Below are positions 1 to 8,054 of a stretch of DNA of 41,262 nt, in pieces. Where the stretch lies: NCBI GenBank assembly GCA_019359675.1, contig JAHHGX010000034.1, positions 1 to 41,262 on the forward strand, in the 5' to 3' direction. The notes below the pieces were generated by a model. It was not told the DNA's origin. It did not search any database and saw only the letters and a program-made list of their open reading frames with translations. The stretch's first letter is position 1. Each line of letters opens with the position of its first letter. Origin of the DNA: Calothrix sp. FI2-JRJ7. Lineage in GTDB: Bacteria; Cyanobacteriota; Cyanobacteriia; Cyanobacteriales; Nostocaceae. Position numbers and translations under genes: made by a program.

Positions 1-191
1 TACGAATTAATATAATTAAAATTTATCATCTTAATATCTATAAACAATATAAACTTATAGTTAATTCTGCTTAAATAACTGCCCAACACTTGAGATTGCT
101 TTTCATGACTTTTTCAGCAAACCCTACTTAATGATGCGGTGAAAATTTCCACTAAGGATACTACCTCATGTGGAGTTGGAGGTGCTGCAAT

Positions 192-878
192 ATGGTACGA
201 CAAGTTACATATGGTTCGACCGCTGATGAAGGATTTATTTACCCAGAAAGCGACGGTCAACCAATGGCAGATAATACGTTACAGTATGAATAGATTGTTA
301 AAATAAAAGAAAATTTAGAAATGCTGTTTGCAGCAATTCAAGATGTATTCATTGCTGGAGACTTGTTATGGTATCATATTCAGGCAAATAAGAAATGCTG
401 TGCGCCAGATATAATGGTAGTATTTGGTAGACTAAAGGGTTATCGCGGCTCATATGTGCAGTGTCAAGAAGGAAATATTGCGCCGCAGGTGGTCTTTGAA
501 ATTCTGTCACCAAGCAATAATAAAGAAGAAATGGATATGAAGCGTGACTTTTATGAAAAATATGGTGTAGAAGAGTATTATCTTTATGACCCAGAAACAA
601 ATAACTTACAAGGTTGGACGCGCGCAAATAAAAGTTTAGTAGCAATTGCGAAAATTAATGGTTGGACAAGTCCACGTTTAAAAATTAGGTTTGTATTAAC
701 AACAACATTAGAAATTTATCGTCCAGATGGGCGCCTTTTTTTAACACCCGTTGAAATTGACCTTGAGCGTCAACTCGAAAAACAAAAGCGTGAAGAAGCA
801 GAAGAACAACTTGAACTTGAACGTCAGCGTTACCAAGAGTTGTTAAGGCAATTAAAAGGAAGAGGCATTGAACTATAA
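192..878 (+). pseudogene. Uma2-family (DUF820) restriction-endonuclease-fold protein, interrupted by an in-frame TAG
   Basis: A GGAGG ribosome site at 178-182 precedes an ATG at 192. The frame reads 33 codons typical of a Uma2 N-terminus (MVRQVTYG..., ...SDGQPMADNTLQYE) and then hits TAG at 291-293. The same frame continues uninterrupted to 878 with the rest of the domain (GDLLWYHIQ, PDIMVVFGR, VVFEILSP, GVEEYYLYDP, LEIYRPDG) and a charged C-terminal coiled tail rich in E, R, K and Q. Homologues I recall carry Trp at the TAG position (TGG to TAG), so this looks like a recent nonsense mutation. An internal Met at 321 could restart a 185-residue protein lacking the N-terminal strand region. Uma2 proteins have a PD-(D/E)XK-like fold, are hugely expanded in cyanobacteria, and have unclear function. 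The family call is confident; whether any product is made is uncertain. Confidence 0.8.
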
Positions 879-942
879 TGTTCGTCTAAAAACTCCTATC
901 GCGTTGGTCATTTAACATTATGTCCGGTTAATTACCTATAAT

Positions 943-970
943 GTAGAGACGTTACATGTAACGTCTCTAC
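943..970. repeat. Perfect 28-bp palindrome (GTAGAGACG...CGTCTCTAC family)
   Basis: The half-site GTAGAGACGTTACA is followed directly by its exact reverse complement. It lies between the Uma2 pseudogene and the MOSC gene, ending 11 bases before the MOSC ATG. Related AGAGACG/CGTCTCT hairpins occur at 16489-16538, 23474-23499 and 29329-29352, so this is a dispersed family. It may act as a transcription terminator or a structured 5' leader. Confidence 0.85.
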
Positions 971-981
971 GAGGTTTTTAA

Positions 982-1773
982 ATGAATGATATTAATGCTT
1001 TTGTTTCAAAATTATTTATTTATCCGGTTAAGGCTTTAGATGGAGTTGAAGTTGAGAGTGTAAAAATTCTGAATAGTGGCGCCTTACAATTTGACCGTGA
1101 GTTTGCTATTTTTGATGAATCGGGAAATTTTGTCAACGGTAAGTCTAATCAGCTTGTTCATGCTATACGTTCTCGATTTGATTTAAATAATAACACTGTT
1201 ACTGTGTCGGCGCCTAAATTTGATGAAGCAACGTTTCATATTAAGGATGAACACGAAGCTTTTGAAGGATGGTTGAGTGAGTATTTTGGTTTTCCTGTCC
1301 AGATAAGACAAAATTTAGATATGGGGTTTCCTGATGATACTGTTTCACCTGGTCCAACGATTATTAGTACTGCGACACTTGAAGCTGTTGCATCATGGTA
1401 TCCTGAACTTGATGTAGAAGAGGTGCGTTTACGGTTTCGTACCAATATTGAAATTAGTACTGTCCCTGCTTTTTGGGAAGATTGTTTGTTTACAGAAGCA
1501 AATCAAACTGTTGATTTTCAAGTTGGAAATGTAAAATTTATTGGTGTTAATCCTTGTCAACGCTGTATTGTTGTCACTCGGAACACTCAAACAGGTACAC
1601 AGTTACCTAATTTCCAAAAGACTTTTGTTGCACAAAGGCGCCAAACATTGCCAGAATGGTCAGATAAGTCGCGTTTTAATCATTTTTTCCGTTTGGCAGT
1701 TAATACTCGTATACCAACCTCTGAAGAAGGAAAATTAATTTCAGTTGGTGATACAATTCAGATTTTGCCATAA
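982..1773 (+). CDS. MOSC domain-containing protein
   Basis: A 263-residue protein with the two-part layout of MOSC proteins: an N-terminal beta-barrel domain (FIYPVKALDGVEVES near residue 12) and a C-terminal MOSC domain containing the conserved NPCQRCIVVTRNT block around residue 190. Such proteins are related to the C-terminal domain of molybdenum-cofactor sulfurase and to mARC, and are thought to bind or transfer sulfur on molybdenum cofactor through the conserved cysteine. The exact substrate is not predictable. The ATG follows a GAGG-containing leader just after a perfect palindrome. The TAA stop overlaps the first base of the repeat at 1773. It appears monocistronic, with no Moco genes nearby. 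Family assignment is confident; the reaction is inferred. Confidence 0.85.
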   Translation: MNDINAFVSKLFIYPVKALDGVEVESVKILNSGALQFDREFAIFDESGNFVNGKSNQLVHAIRSRFDLNNNTVTVSAPKFDEATFHIKDEHEAFEGWLSEYFGFPVQIRQNLDMGFPDDTVSPGPTIISTATLEAVASWYPELDVEEVRLRFRTNIEISTVPAFWEDCLFTEANQTVDFQVGNVKFIGVNPCQRCIVVTRNTQTGTQLPNFQKTFVAQRRQTLPEWSDKSRFNHFFRLAVNTRIPTSEEGKLISVGDTIQILP

Positions 1774-1839
1774 GAAACCGGGTTTCTTTGTTGAAAACTT
1801 GTAATAAAAATAAAGATTTTGCTTAGAAACCCGGTTTCT
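1773..1839. repeat. Paired-palindrome dispersed repeat, copy 1
   Basis: Two 15-bp near-palindromes, AGAAACCGGGTTTCT at 1773-1787 and AGAAACCCGGTTTCT at 1825-1839, bracket an AT-rich core containing AACTTGTAATAAAA and ATTTTGC. The reverse complement of 9500-9565 matches this layout and shares those core words, so the two are copies of one roughly 67-bp element in opposite orientation. Both copies lie immediately 3' of a coding region. Confidence 0.85.
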
Positions 1840-2002
1840 AGGTTGCTTGCTAAATTATTAAGTTTTTTTAAGTTTTGATTCATATGTACACTAGCTATAC
1901 AAAACTTAGTACAATGCGATGTATAGAAATATTGAAAAGTAAAGGGCTTTTCGGATAGATAAAGGTTTATATTCAAGTAATTATCAAACGCTAGGAGCAT
2001 CT

Positions 2003-2326
2003 ATGCAGACAGTTGCATACATTAAAGAAGAAGAATTTGACTCAATTATAACCGCTGATAGTGGAGTGGTTGTATTTGATTTTACAGCTAGTTGGTGCGG
2101 TCCATGTAAAATGGTCGCTCCAATGATGGATAAGTTAGCTCAAGAATTTGAAGGTACCGTCAAAGTAGCGAAAGTAGACTTAGACCAAAGTAAAACTCTT
2201 GCCAAAAGGTTAGGTATCCGCAGTATTCCAGCAGTAATGATTTATAAAGATGGAAACTTAATGGAAACCATTGTTGGAGTATCTCCTTATGAAAAATTCA
2301 GCGATGCTGTAAAAACTCTACTTTAA
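2003..2326 (+). CDS. trxA: Thioredoxin
   Basis: A 107-residue single-domain thioredoxin, the normal length for the family, with the classical active site WCGPCK (Cys32 and Cys35) and the cis-proline loop SIPAVMIYKDG near residues 74-84. It would be a soluble cytosolic dithiol-disulfide oxidoreductase, reduced by ferredoxin- or NADPH-dependent thioredoxin reductase. AGGAG sits about 6 bases before the ATG and supports the start. The first residues (MQTVAYIKEEEFD) differ from the main m-type thioredoxins, so this may be one of the minor cyanobacterial paralogues. No reductase gene is adjacent. It stands alone, flanked by dispersed repeats on both sides. Confidence 0.95.
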   Translation: MQTVAYIKEEEFDSIITADSGVVVFDFTASWCGPCKMVAPMMDKLAQEFEGTVKVAKVDLDQSKTLAKRLGIRSIPAVMIYKDGNLMETIVGVSPYEKFSDAVKTLL

Positions 2327-2338
2327 CAATGTAGAAAC

Positions 2339-2393
2339 GTAGGTTGGGTGTAAGCGAAGCTTTACCGTAGGGTAGCGACAGCGTAACCCAACA
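2339..2393. repeat. GTAGGTTGGGT...ACCCAACAT dispersed hairpin repeat
   Basis: GTAGGTTGGGTG at the left and AACCCAACAT at the right form an inverted repeat around a core containing GCGAAGC and GTAGCGACAGC. It lies just 3' of the thioredoxin gene and resembles repeats common between cyanobacterial genes. A shorter relative is at 7965-8002. Confidence 0.75.
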
Positions 2394-2494
2394 TAAAACT
2401 ACTTATCTAAGACATAGTACATTTCACCAAAATCAAAACATCAAACTCCTAAAAGCAAGTGATATTATAAAATATTTGAACTAGGCATTTTCTA

Positions 2495-2923
2495 ATGCAA
2501 TATTGGACTTTTCAAGCTAATCCCAAGTATAGCAATATTAAAGATGCTATATCTAAGTTAGATAGTATTTACTGGCTGGTAACTCGATACACTAAAGAGA
2601 TTAAACCATCAGATAATGTTTTAATTTGGATTGCTGGAAAAGATGCAGGAATTTATGCAACTGCTAAAGTCATTGATACTCCTAGCTTTATGGATGAACC
2701 TCCAGATATTGATATCTGGACAATGCCCATACGTGCAAAAGGCAAGTTTTACGCTCCAGTAAAATTCACTCAAAAACTCCTTGATAAACCGCTACTAAAA
2801 AATAAATTACAATTTGATTCTGTTTTATATAAATTACAAGTTATACAAAGACCATTTGGAACAAACTTTTCTGTTACTTATTCCGAATGGGAGCGAGTTC
2901 AAGAATTGATAACGAGCGTTTGA
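2495..2923 (+). CDS. EVE domain-containing protein
   Basis: A 142-residue protein consisting of essentially one EVE domain. It starts MQYWTFQANPKYSNI and carries an aromatic-rich first third (SIYWLVTRYTKEI), the strand DNVLIWIAGKDAGIYATA and a C-terminal aromatic segment (FSVTYSEWERV). EVE domains belong to the PUA/YTH-like superfamily and bind nucleic acid, several recognising modified bases. Bacterial members are often linked to restriction or toxin systems, but stand-alone copies like this one are also common. No restriction or methyltransferase gene lies next to it. The ATG at 2495 has no strong ribosome site. Domain call is confident; biological role is unknown. Confidence 0.82.
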   Translation: MQYWTFQANPKYSNIKDAISKLDSIYWLVTRYTKEIKPSDNVLIWIAGKDAGIYATAKVIDTPSFMDEPPDIDIWTMPIRAKGKFYAPVKFTQKLLDKPLLKNKLQFDSVLYKLQVIQRPFGTNFSVTYSEWERVQELITSV

Positions 2924-3091
2924 GTAGGATGGCGCCAATTTCACTATTTACTGAAAATTGGTTAAGTACCAATGAACTTTTGGTTAAGGTGCGGAATGTG
3001 GTTATTGCAACAACAAAAAAATTCACAAGTTAATCAAAAGATTGTTAATAGCAAACGAACTTAGGATTTGATATTTATTAATAGGTTGAGT

Positions 3092-3140
3092 AAAAAAAGC
3101 TATTTAATCATTAACTCGTATACGTTAAGATAGCCTTTTT
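3092..3140 (+). terminator. Possible hairpin terminator upstream of the PEP-CTERM gene
   Basis: AAAAAAGCTAT at 3093-3103 can pair with ATAGCCTTTTT at 3130-3140 with one mismatch, giving a long-looped stem followed by a T-run. It could end transcription from the EVE gene. The long loop makes this tentative. Confidence 0.35.
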
Positions 3141-3178
3141 GTGAAAATTAATATTCTTTCAATATTGGAGGCTTGCAA

Positions 3179-3829
3179 ATGATACTCCGACAACACGGTG
3201 TGTGGTTTTTTCCACTAGTCCTGACTTTACTTAATTTTGTTTCGGGTGCAGCTAGAACAAACGCGCAAACTATTTACCCATTTAGCGGTAATTACGAAAC
3301 AACAATAAAGATTAAGCCTATAGTTGACGACCTTGCAGAGGTAGTTGAGAGTGCTGTAAGTACTGACGCACCTTATGGCTTAGATACATACGGCGGGCTG
3401 GTATACTCTCAAACTAACCTAGCTACCGGAGAAGTCCGCTTTAACGTAGACCCAACAATATATGGTTTGCAGGGCTATCCACAAGGCTTTATTACCTTTG
3501 GAGACGGGGCAAACAAGTTATTTGGAACGGCTGATGCTGGGGCTAAAATTGACTTTGAAAAACTAACTGCTAAAGGCTCTGGTATTTTAAATATCACTGG
3601 CGGCGAGGGCATATTTCAAGGTGCTACTGGTATACTTGATTTTTCTGAAGAAGACAAAGTTACTTTGGGAGAAACTATTCTCTTGAGAGGGCAAGCTCTA
3701 GTGAGTGGTTCTATTCAAGTTCCGCAAAAAGTACCAGAACCAACAATTGGTTTGACTTTGCTTGCTGTGGGTATAACTTACGCTGGTTTGATACGGCACC
3801 GACGGCTAATAATGGGCGCCAGTAGATAA
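3179..3829 (+). CDS. PEP-CTERM sorting domain-containing protein
   Basis: A 216-residue exported protein. The N-terminus has a signal peptide (hydrophobic run FFPLVLTLLNFVSG followed by small residues). The C-terminus has the tripartite PEP-CTERM signal: VPEP, a hydrophobic helix (TIGLTLLAVGITYAGLI) and a basic end (RHRR). PEP-CTERM proteins are processed by exosortase and are usually associated with exopolysaccharide production or the cell surface. The mature domain resembles other beta-rich PEP-CTERM proteins with no assigned function. ATG 3179 is chosen because GGAGG at 3167-3171 lies 7 bases upstream; an in-frame TTG at 3173 would be only 1 base from it. No exosortase gene is visible in this window. 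Confidence 0.85.
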   Translation: MILRQHGVWFFPLVLTLLNFVSGAARTNAQTIYPFSGNYETTIKIKPIVDDLAEVVESAVSTDAPYGLDTYGGLVYSQTNLATGEVRFNVDPTIYGLQGYPQGFITFGDGANKLFGTADAGAKIDFEKLTAKGSGILNITGGEGIFQGATGILDFSEEDKVTLGETILLRGQALVSGSIQVPQKVPEPTIGLTLLAVGITYAGLIRHRRLIMGASR

Positions 3830-3843
3830 ACAGCTTAATTAGA

Positions 3844-3868
3844 ATCTCCGTTTTTTTAAAGCGGAGAT
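3844..3868. terminator. Hairpin between convergent genes
   Basis: ATCTCCG at 3844-3850 and CGGAGAT at 3862-3868 form a perfect 7-bp stem around a T-rich loop, 15 bases after the PEP-CTERM stop and 33 bases before the end of the convergent oxidoreductase gene. It could serve as a bidirectional terminator, although there is no long T-tail. Confidence 0.5.
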
Positions 3869-3900
3869 ATTTCAAGATATTGTAATGGATTAGATGCGAT

Positions 3901-5022
3901 TTATATAAGGGTGGTTAGGTCTGGAACGTTTACCCATTGAGATTTTTCGTTGGATTCGTGGGCTAAGTCCATTAATAATTGTGAATATACTCCTTCACGC
4001 AATGAGGGTGTGACTGGTTGTTGCTGGTCGATGGCTTTTACCCAGTTGTCGATGACGCGAATAAATGCTGATATTCTACCGTCTGCGTAATCTTTAGGGA
4101 ATAAGTAATGTGGTGGTATTTCTATTTCTGCTTGCGGTTTCCCTACTTTATTTCCTAGAACATGAAATCCATTTACATAATCTTTCTGGTTTTCGCTTCC
4201 TAATACTAATGTCCCTTCATCTCCATATACTTCTACCCAATGGGGACGATGTGCGTGTACGACTGCGCTAATTGTGAGTTGACACGGTGTTCCGTCTGCT
4301 AGTTTCAGCATCAACATACATGTGTCATCGCTATCTACTGCTTTTAGTTCCCCAGTACTGGGGTCTACACGATTTGGTATTGCGGTACTTAAATTCGCAC
4401 TAAGTTTATTTACTGGGCCAAATAACCAATGTATATAGTCAAATGCATGAGAACCTAATGAACCCAATGCTCCTCCTCCTTGGTCTTTACGTGAGTACCA
4501 GTTCCAAGGACGACCCGTATCTGCACGTGAGGCGCCTAACCAGTCTATTCTAATTAAACGCTTATTTCCTACATATTTTTGTTCTAACAGTTCTGCGAAG
4601 AATTGCCACCCAGGTATAAAGCGGAATTCAAAGTCTACTGTGGCAGTTACTCCTTTTTGATTTGCCAGATGATATAGTTCTATGGCTTCATTTACATTTA
4701 ACGTAACAGGTTTTTCTAGCAGTAGATGTTTACCTGCTTCTAAAACAGTTTTTGCCATTTCGTAGTGGAGAAATGGCGGCGTTGATATACTAACTGCGTC
4801 AACATCCGGTAAAGTTACAATATGATTTATATTATCGCTGGCATGAGGTATATTATTTTCTGTCGCAATTTGCTTCGCTTTTTCTAAATCGCGATGGTAA
4901 ACTGCTGCTACTTGGGTACGGTGGTGTGCTTGAAATCCAGGAATATGAACTTTATTCCCAAACCCCGTTCCAATTACTGCTACACCAATTGCACTTTGAT
5001 TTAATTCTGAAGCTGGCGCCAT
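3901..5022 (-). CDS. Gfo/Idh/MocA-family oxidoreductase
   Basis: A 373-residue protein, normal for the family. The N-terminal Rossmann domain binds NAD(P): VIGTGFGNKVHIPGF at about residues 16-30. The conserved EKP motif (LLLEKPVTLN, Glu103-Lys104-Pro105) carries the catalytic lysine that contacts the nicotinamide and substrate. The C-terminal alpha/beta domain contains the typical DWLGASR and GGGALGSLGSHAFDYIHWLFG segments. Members oxidise or reduce sugars, inositols or related polyols; the substrate cannot be told from sequence. The first codons read ATGGCGCCAGC, so a GGCGCC palindrome forms part of the start (Met-Ala-Pro). It is a single gene, convergent with the PEP-CTERM gene and divergent from the next small gene. 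Confidence 0.9.
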   Translation of the reverse strand: MAPASELNQSAIGVAVIGTGFGNKVHIPGFQAHHRTQVAAVYHRDLEKAKQIATENNIPHASDNINHIVTLPDVDAVSISTPPFLHYEMAKTVLEAGKHLLLEKPVTLNVNEAIELYHLANQKGVTATVDFEFRFIPGWQFFAELLEQKYVGNKRLIRIDWLGASRADTGRPWNWYSRKDQGGGALGSLGSHAFDYIHWLFGPVNKLSANLSTAIPNRVDPSTGELKAVDSDDTCMLMLKLADGTPCQLTISAVVHAHRPHWVEVYGDEGTLVLGSENQKDYVNGFHVLGNKVGKPQAEIEIPPHYLFPKDYADGRISAFIRVIDNWVKAIDQQQPVTPSLREGVYSQLLMDLAHESNEKSQWVNVPDLTTLI

Positions 5023-5134
5023 AAATAAACTTATTCTATAAACAAAATTCTTAATTCTCCTACTTTATATAACTCTACCTGAATAGGGCATATTAAAATA
5101 GCCTTTAAGTAATAGCTCTATAATCATAAAGCTT

Positions 5135-5500
5135 ATGGCAGATGTAAATGGCACTTGGTTAGGTACATACTGGCAACAAGGGACACCAACCCGCTTTGAA
5201 ATAGCACTTATTCAAAGCGGTAATACTTTAAGCGGTAGTGTTCTGGATGACTGCTATTTGGGGGAAGCACGTCTTCAAGGTAAAGTAGTTGGACGAAGTA
5301 TTAGTTTTATCAAACGTTATATTACTACTTCTTCCGCAGCAATAATATATACTGGCACAATTTCAGAAGATGACAATTATATGCACGGAGAGTGGAATAT
5401 AGGAAAGTGGGACTTCGGTGCCTGGGAAGCTCGACGTGATAGTGACAATTTGGTGATAGACTTACAAAAAAGTCGAGTTGTCGAAACTTTAAAATCTTAA
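5135..5500 (+). CDS. Conserved hypothetical protein, predicted all-beta
   Basis: A 121-residue protein I cannot assign to a named family. It starts MADVNGTWLGTYWQQGTPTR and consists of alternating short hydrophobic strands with glycine turns (FEIALIQSGNTLSGSV, GRSISFIKRY, AIIYTGTISEDD, HGEWNIGKWDFGAWEARR). This suggests a small beta-barrel or lipocalin-like sheet. It has no signal peptide and no transmembrane helix, so it is probably cytosolic. Its last 12 bases overlap the 3' end of the convergent DUF1822 gene, so both genes share their termination region. The codon usage and strand pattern argue that it is a real gene. Confidence 0.65.
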   Translation: MADVNGTWLGTYWQQGTPTRFEIALIQSGNTLSGSVLDDCYLGEARLQGKVVGRSISFIKRYITTSSAAIIYTGTISEDDNYMHGEWNIGKWDFGAWEARRDSDNLVIDLQKSRVVETLKS

Positions 5501-6634
5501 AATCTCTTGGTCATAATTTTCTGGAACTGGTTCAATTTCCCAAACTATTCCTTCCCCTGGTTCTAAAGCTACTTCTACGAACAAATGTTCTGTAGCTGTC
5601 GTGGCAATATCTTCGTTATCAGGAAACGCTTGTAAATCTTCGGTTAAAAGTCTCAGCTTAAAACCTCCAGGAATAATACCCACTCCGCCTGAGCGCAGTT
5701 CAAATCGCCATGTTGTATATTCTTCGTTAATTTGGGGAATTATCCGAAGTTCATATGATTGTCCTGCTATTGTTAATTGTCGTGCCAAAATACTCGTTGG
5801 CGCCATTTGCTCAATACTTCGTGCGGCGCCAACATGTTGTAAATTAAGATTGCTCCAACCTAGCTGTTGTGCAACTTGCGTCACACCGTTTCGCAGCCAT
5901 TCAATTATAGATTGTTCTGGTTGCCCAATTCGATGCTGATATAAACTTCGGCGCCAACCCCCATTTTGAATTAAGGCGCCCCATGTTTGAAAAGGAATTT
6001 CAAGACGAGGTGATACAATATCACAATTCCCAAGACGTGCAATTAAATTTTGAGCAACCGTAGTGGATAAAGCTGGTAAAGATGACACTTCTGCACGAGT
6101 TGGTTCAACAAATTCTGAAGATATAGCAAAAGTTAATATATTTATGTCATTAACATCACTCGCATCAACCGCATAAGTCCGAGTGTAAGAATTATATACA
6201 CCTAACGTCTTAAGTTGTAAATGTGTACAGTATCCCCAAACACGAATACATCTATCTTCAGGTATAATTTGCACTCCTAAATAATAATCTCCAACCCAAC
6301 CGGGTATATCTACCCATTCTTGAGGAACTCGTAACTCGCTCAAATCAATAGTTTCTTGTGGAACTAAAAGAATTCTCATCGAGTCTACATTTATAACGGT
6401 CCCATTAACCAGTTCCCAAAAACTGGGTGATGCAGTGGTATTATAAAATACCTTTGTCTGAGTAGCTAAATCTTGTTGTAACCAGGGCAAGATACTACTT
6501 AGGCAAAGTTCATTTATATACGCTTGATAACGTGCTATCGGGTTAGAATAAACTTGACTATCCCAAGCTTCGTCAAAAGCTTGCTGTGGTATTTCTAAAA
6601 TTAAATCGTTTGCGGATGCAAAATTTAATAACAT
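5489..6634 (-). CDS. DUF1822 family protein
   Basis: A 381-residue protein when started at ATG 6634 (MLLNFASANDLILEIPQQAFDEAW). An upstream in-frame ATG at 6745 would add 37 residues, but those codons read through the hairpin repeat at 6637-6703 and look non-native, so the shorter start is preferred. The body is typical of cyanobacterial DUF1822 proteins: a DLILEIP start, a central WVGDYYLGVQI segment and a C-terminal half ending in strands such as EHLFVEVALEPGEGIVWEI. Function is unknown. In many cyanobacteria DUF1822 genes follow a small sigma factor gene, as here, and are often followed by a CHAT or CHASE2 gene; that third gene is absent. The 3' end overlaps the convergent hypothetical gene by 12 bases. 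Confidence 0.8.
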   Translation of the reverse strand: MLLNFASANDLILEIPQQAFDEAWDSQVYSNPIARYQAYINELCLSSILPWLQQDLATQTKVFYNTTASPSFWELVNGTVINVDSMRILLVPQETIDLSELRVPQEWVDIPGWVGDYYLGVQIIPEDRCIRVWGYCTHLQLKTLGVYNSYTRTYAVDASDVNDINILTFAISSEFVEPTRAEVSSLPALSTTVAQNLIARLGNCDIVSPRLEIPFQTWGALIQNGGWRRSLYQHRIGQPEQSIIEWLRNGVTQVAQQLGWSNLNLQHVGAARSIEQMAPTSILARQLTIAGQSYELRIIPQINEEYTTWRFELRSGGVGIIPGGFKLRLLTEDLQAFPDNEDIATTATEHLFVEVALEPGEGIVWEIEPVPENYDQEILRF

Positions 6635-6636
6635 AA

Positions 6637-6703
6637 GTAGGGTGCGTGACGCGATAAAAATTTTAAAACGAAGCCAGTTATTTTGTAGCCTCACGCACCT
6701 TAC
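6637..6703. repeat. Hairpin element (GTAGGGTGCGTGACGC family) at the sigma-DUF1822 junction
   Basis: GTAGGGTGCGTGACGC at 6637-6652 pairs imperfectly with CTCACGCACCTTAC ending at 6703. The core contains AAAACGAAG, which matches the TTCGTTTT of related elements on the other strand. It belongs to the same family as the elements at 17272-17428 and 32164-32750. It overlaps the last roughly 8 codons of the sigma factor gene and ends 2 bases before the DUF1822 ATG. Confidence 0.8.
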
Positions 6704-7871
6704 TGGTGGCGCCACTACTATAATAAACCTGTAACCATTGTTCAATAACCGAGTTCATACTCTTTAGTATGTCCGACGTAATAATTATATGCAGTTTTTC
6801 TTTACTCCAAGTAAAAACAGCCTTGAGTAAAGCTTCGCGTATTTTATTCAGGCGCCGTGATACCGTATACTGTGGAATCTTAAGCTCTGAAGCAATTTGC
6901 TGCTGCGTAAGTCTTTGAATATAATAAAGCTTTAAAATTTGTTGCGCTTCTAGTTCAAGCTTATTAACTGCCTCAACTAACACTTGACCAATTTCAGAAA
7001 GCTGAGAATCACGAGCTTGCTGTTCTTCTTCGGCTATTATCTCTACTAATGGAGAATTTTCATTACTAGGTATATTATCGATAATTTCATAAGTATCCTC
7101 GTTTCCTGTGGGTGCATTTATAGAAGTTACTGGTGGATACAAAAAATTGCGTATCGATAAAGCACAGGTTTGCATCCAGCTTTCGAGAGTTTGGGCGCTG
7201 ACTTTAGAAGGCGCCTGCATATTGTATGCTTTTGTAATAGCATCCCACGTTTTATCATCGGGACGTGCAAGCTTACGGCTGGTATTGGTTTGGGATGGAA
7301 CGTATATTAATTGATAACAATGAAAAGCATTAGTATAGTTAGTTATCGTTTCTTTAGATAACCCTGCTGCTTCTAAAGACTCTATCAAACGTTTTTGGCT
7401 GGTTTTCCGCAACATTCCCCAAGTCGAACAAATATCAACTTCGTGACGTTGACGTAGTGTTTCGCGAATAACCGAACTAAAAATAGTACTAGCATAATTC
7501 TTAAGGATAAAACCCTGACTAGGATTAAACCCTTTGAGTATACGCTCAACTTGTGTAATTCCAATTTGGAAAAAGTCAGCTAAAGAATATTGAGTAGCAC
7601 TAAAACTTTGTGCTAGCTTCTGGGAACTCCAATAACAAGGTTCTTGGAGATATGCATTCAAATGTTGCTGGGCAATACTTAACTGTTCTTTTTGCCAGCG
7701 TTTATACCAATATATAGCCCAAACATTATCTGAAGTTTCTTCTGGATTTTTATTTATACAGCTTTGAATACTCCGACGCAACCTACCATCTTTTACCCAA
7801 GTTTGGAAACGCTCCGCGTCGAATTGGATAAAAGTCGAAAATTTGTCAATAATGCTTTGCCGGGAATGCAT
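6678..7871 (-). CDS. Sigma-70 family RNA polymerase sigma factor (DUF1822-associated type)
   Basis: A 397-residue protein. The clear part is a C-terminal sigma region 4 (about residues 305-350): LELEAQQILKLYYIQRLTQQQIA followed by the recognition-helix segment IPQYTVSRRLNKIREALLKAV. The N-terminal two thirds are helical and only weakly like sigma region 2; ILKGFNPSQGFILKNYAST at about 111-129 may be the remnant of the core-binding region. Such proteins occur in cyanobacteria directly upstream of DUF1822 genes, as here, and probably direct transcription of that locus or act in stress signalling. The last roughly 8 residues (...TSKVREATK) are read from the inserted repeat at 6637-6703, so the original C-terminus has been replaced. 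A GGCGCC lies about 37 bases upstream of the ATG. Confidence 0.75.
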   Translation of the reverse strand: MHSRQSIIDKFSTFIQFDAERFQTWVKDGRLRRSIQSCINKNPEETSDNVWAIYWYKRWQKEQLSIAQQHLNAYLQEPCYWSSQKLAQSFSATQYSLADFFQIGITQVERILKGFNPSQGFILKNYASTIFSSVIRETLRQRHEVDICSTWGMLRKTSQKRLIESLEAAGLSKETITNYTNAFHCYQLIYVPSQTNTSRKLARPDDKTWDAITKAYNMQAPSKVSAQTLESWMQTCALSIRNFLYPPVTSINAPTGNEDTYEIIDNIPSNENSPLVEIIAEEEQQARDSQLSEIGQVLVEAVNKLELEAQQILKLYYIQRLTQQQIASELKIPQYTVSRRLNKIREALLKAVFTWSKEKLHIIITSDILKSMNSVIEQWLQVYYSSGATSKVREATK

Positions 7872-7964
7872 AAACTCACGCTTAATATTAAATTATTTAG
7901 TTAGGCAGGCGCCTGTCCGTTAGTTTACTACAAGAATTCAATTATACATTCCGCCCTGATAGCA

Positions 7965-8002
7965 TGTAGGTTGGGTGGAGCGCGAGTGCGGAACCCAACA
8001 TT
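7965..8002. repeat. Short GTAGGTTGGGT...ACCCAACA repeat
   Basis: GTAGGTTGGGT (7966-7976) and ACCCAACA (7993-8000) pair around a GC-rich core. It is a minimal version of the element at 2339-2393 and lies upstream of higB, so it may be part of the toxin-antitoxin leader. Confidence 0.65.
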
Positions 8003-8054
8003 AAAAATCCTAGTAAATATGATATATATAAAGTGGGGAAGTATAATTGAGAAA

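Noticed and set aside
6635-6745. N-terminal extension of DUF1822 from the ATG at 6745
   Set aside because: The extra residues are translated from the dispersed hairpin repeat, and the family start fits ATG 6634.
7971-8054. N-terminal extension of HigB
   Set aside because: It is translated from the GTAGGTTGGGT repeat; HigB homologues begin at MHVISF.
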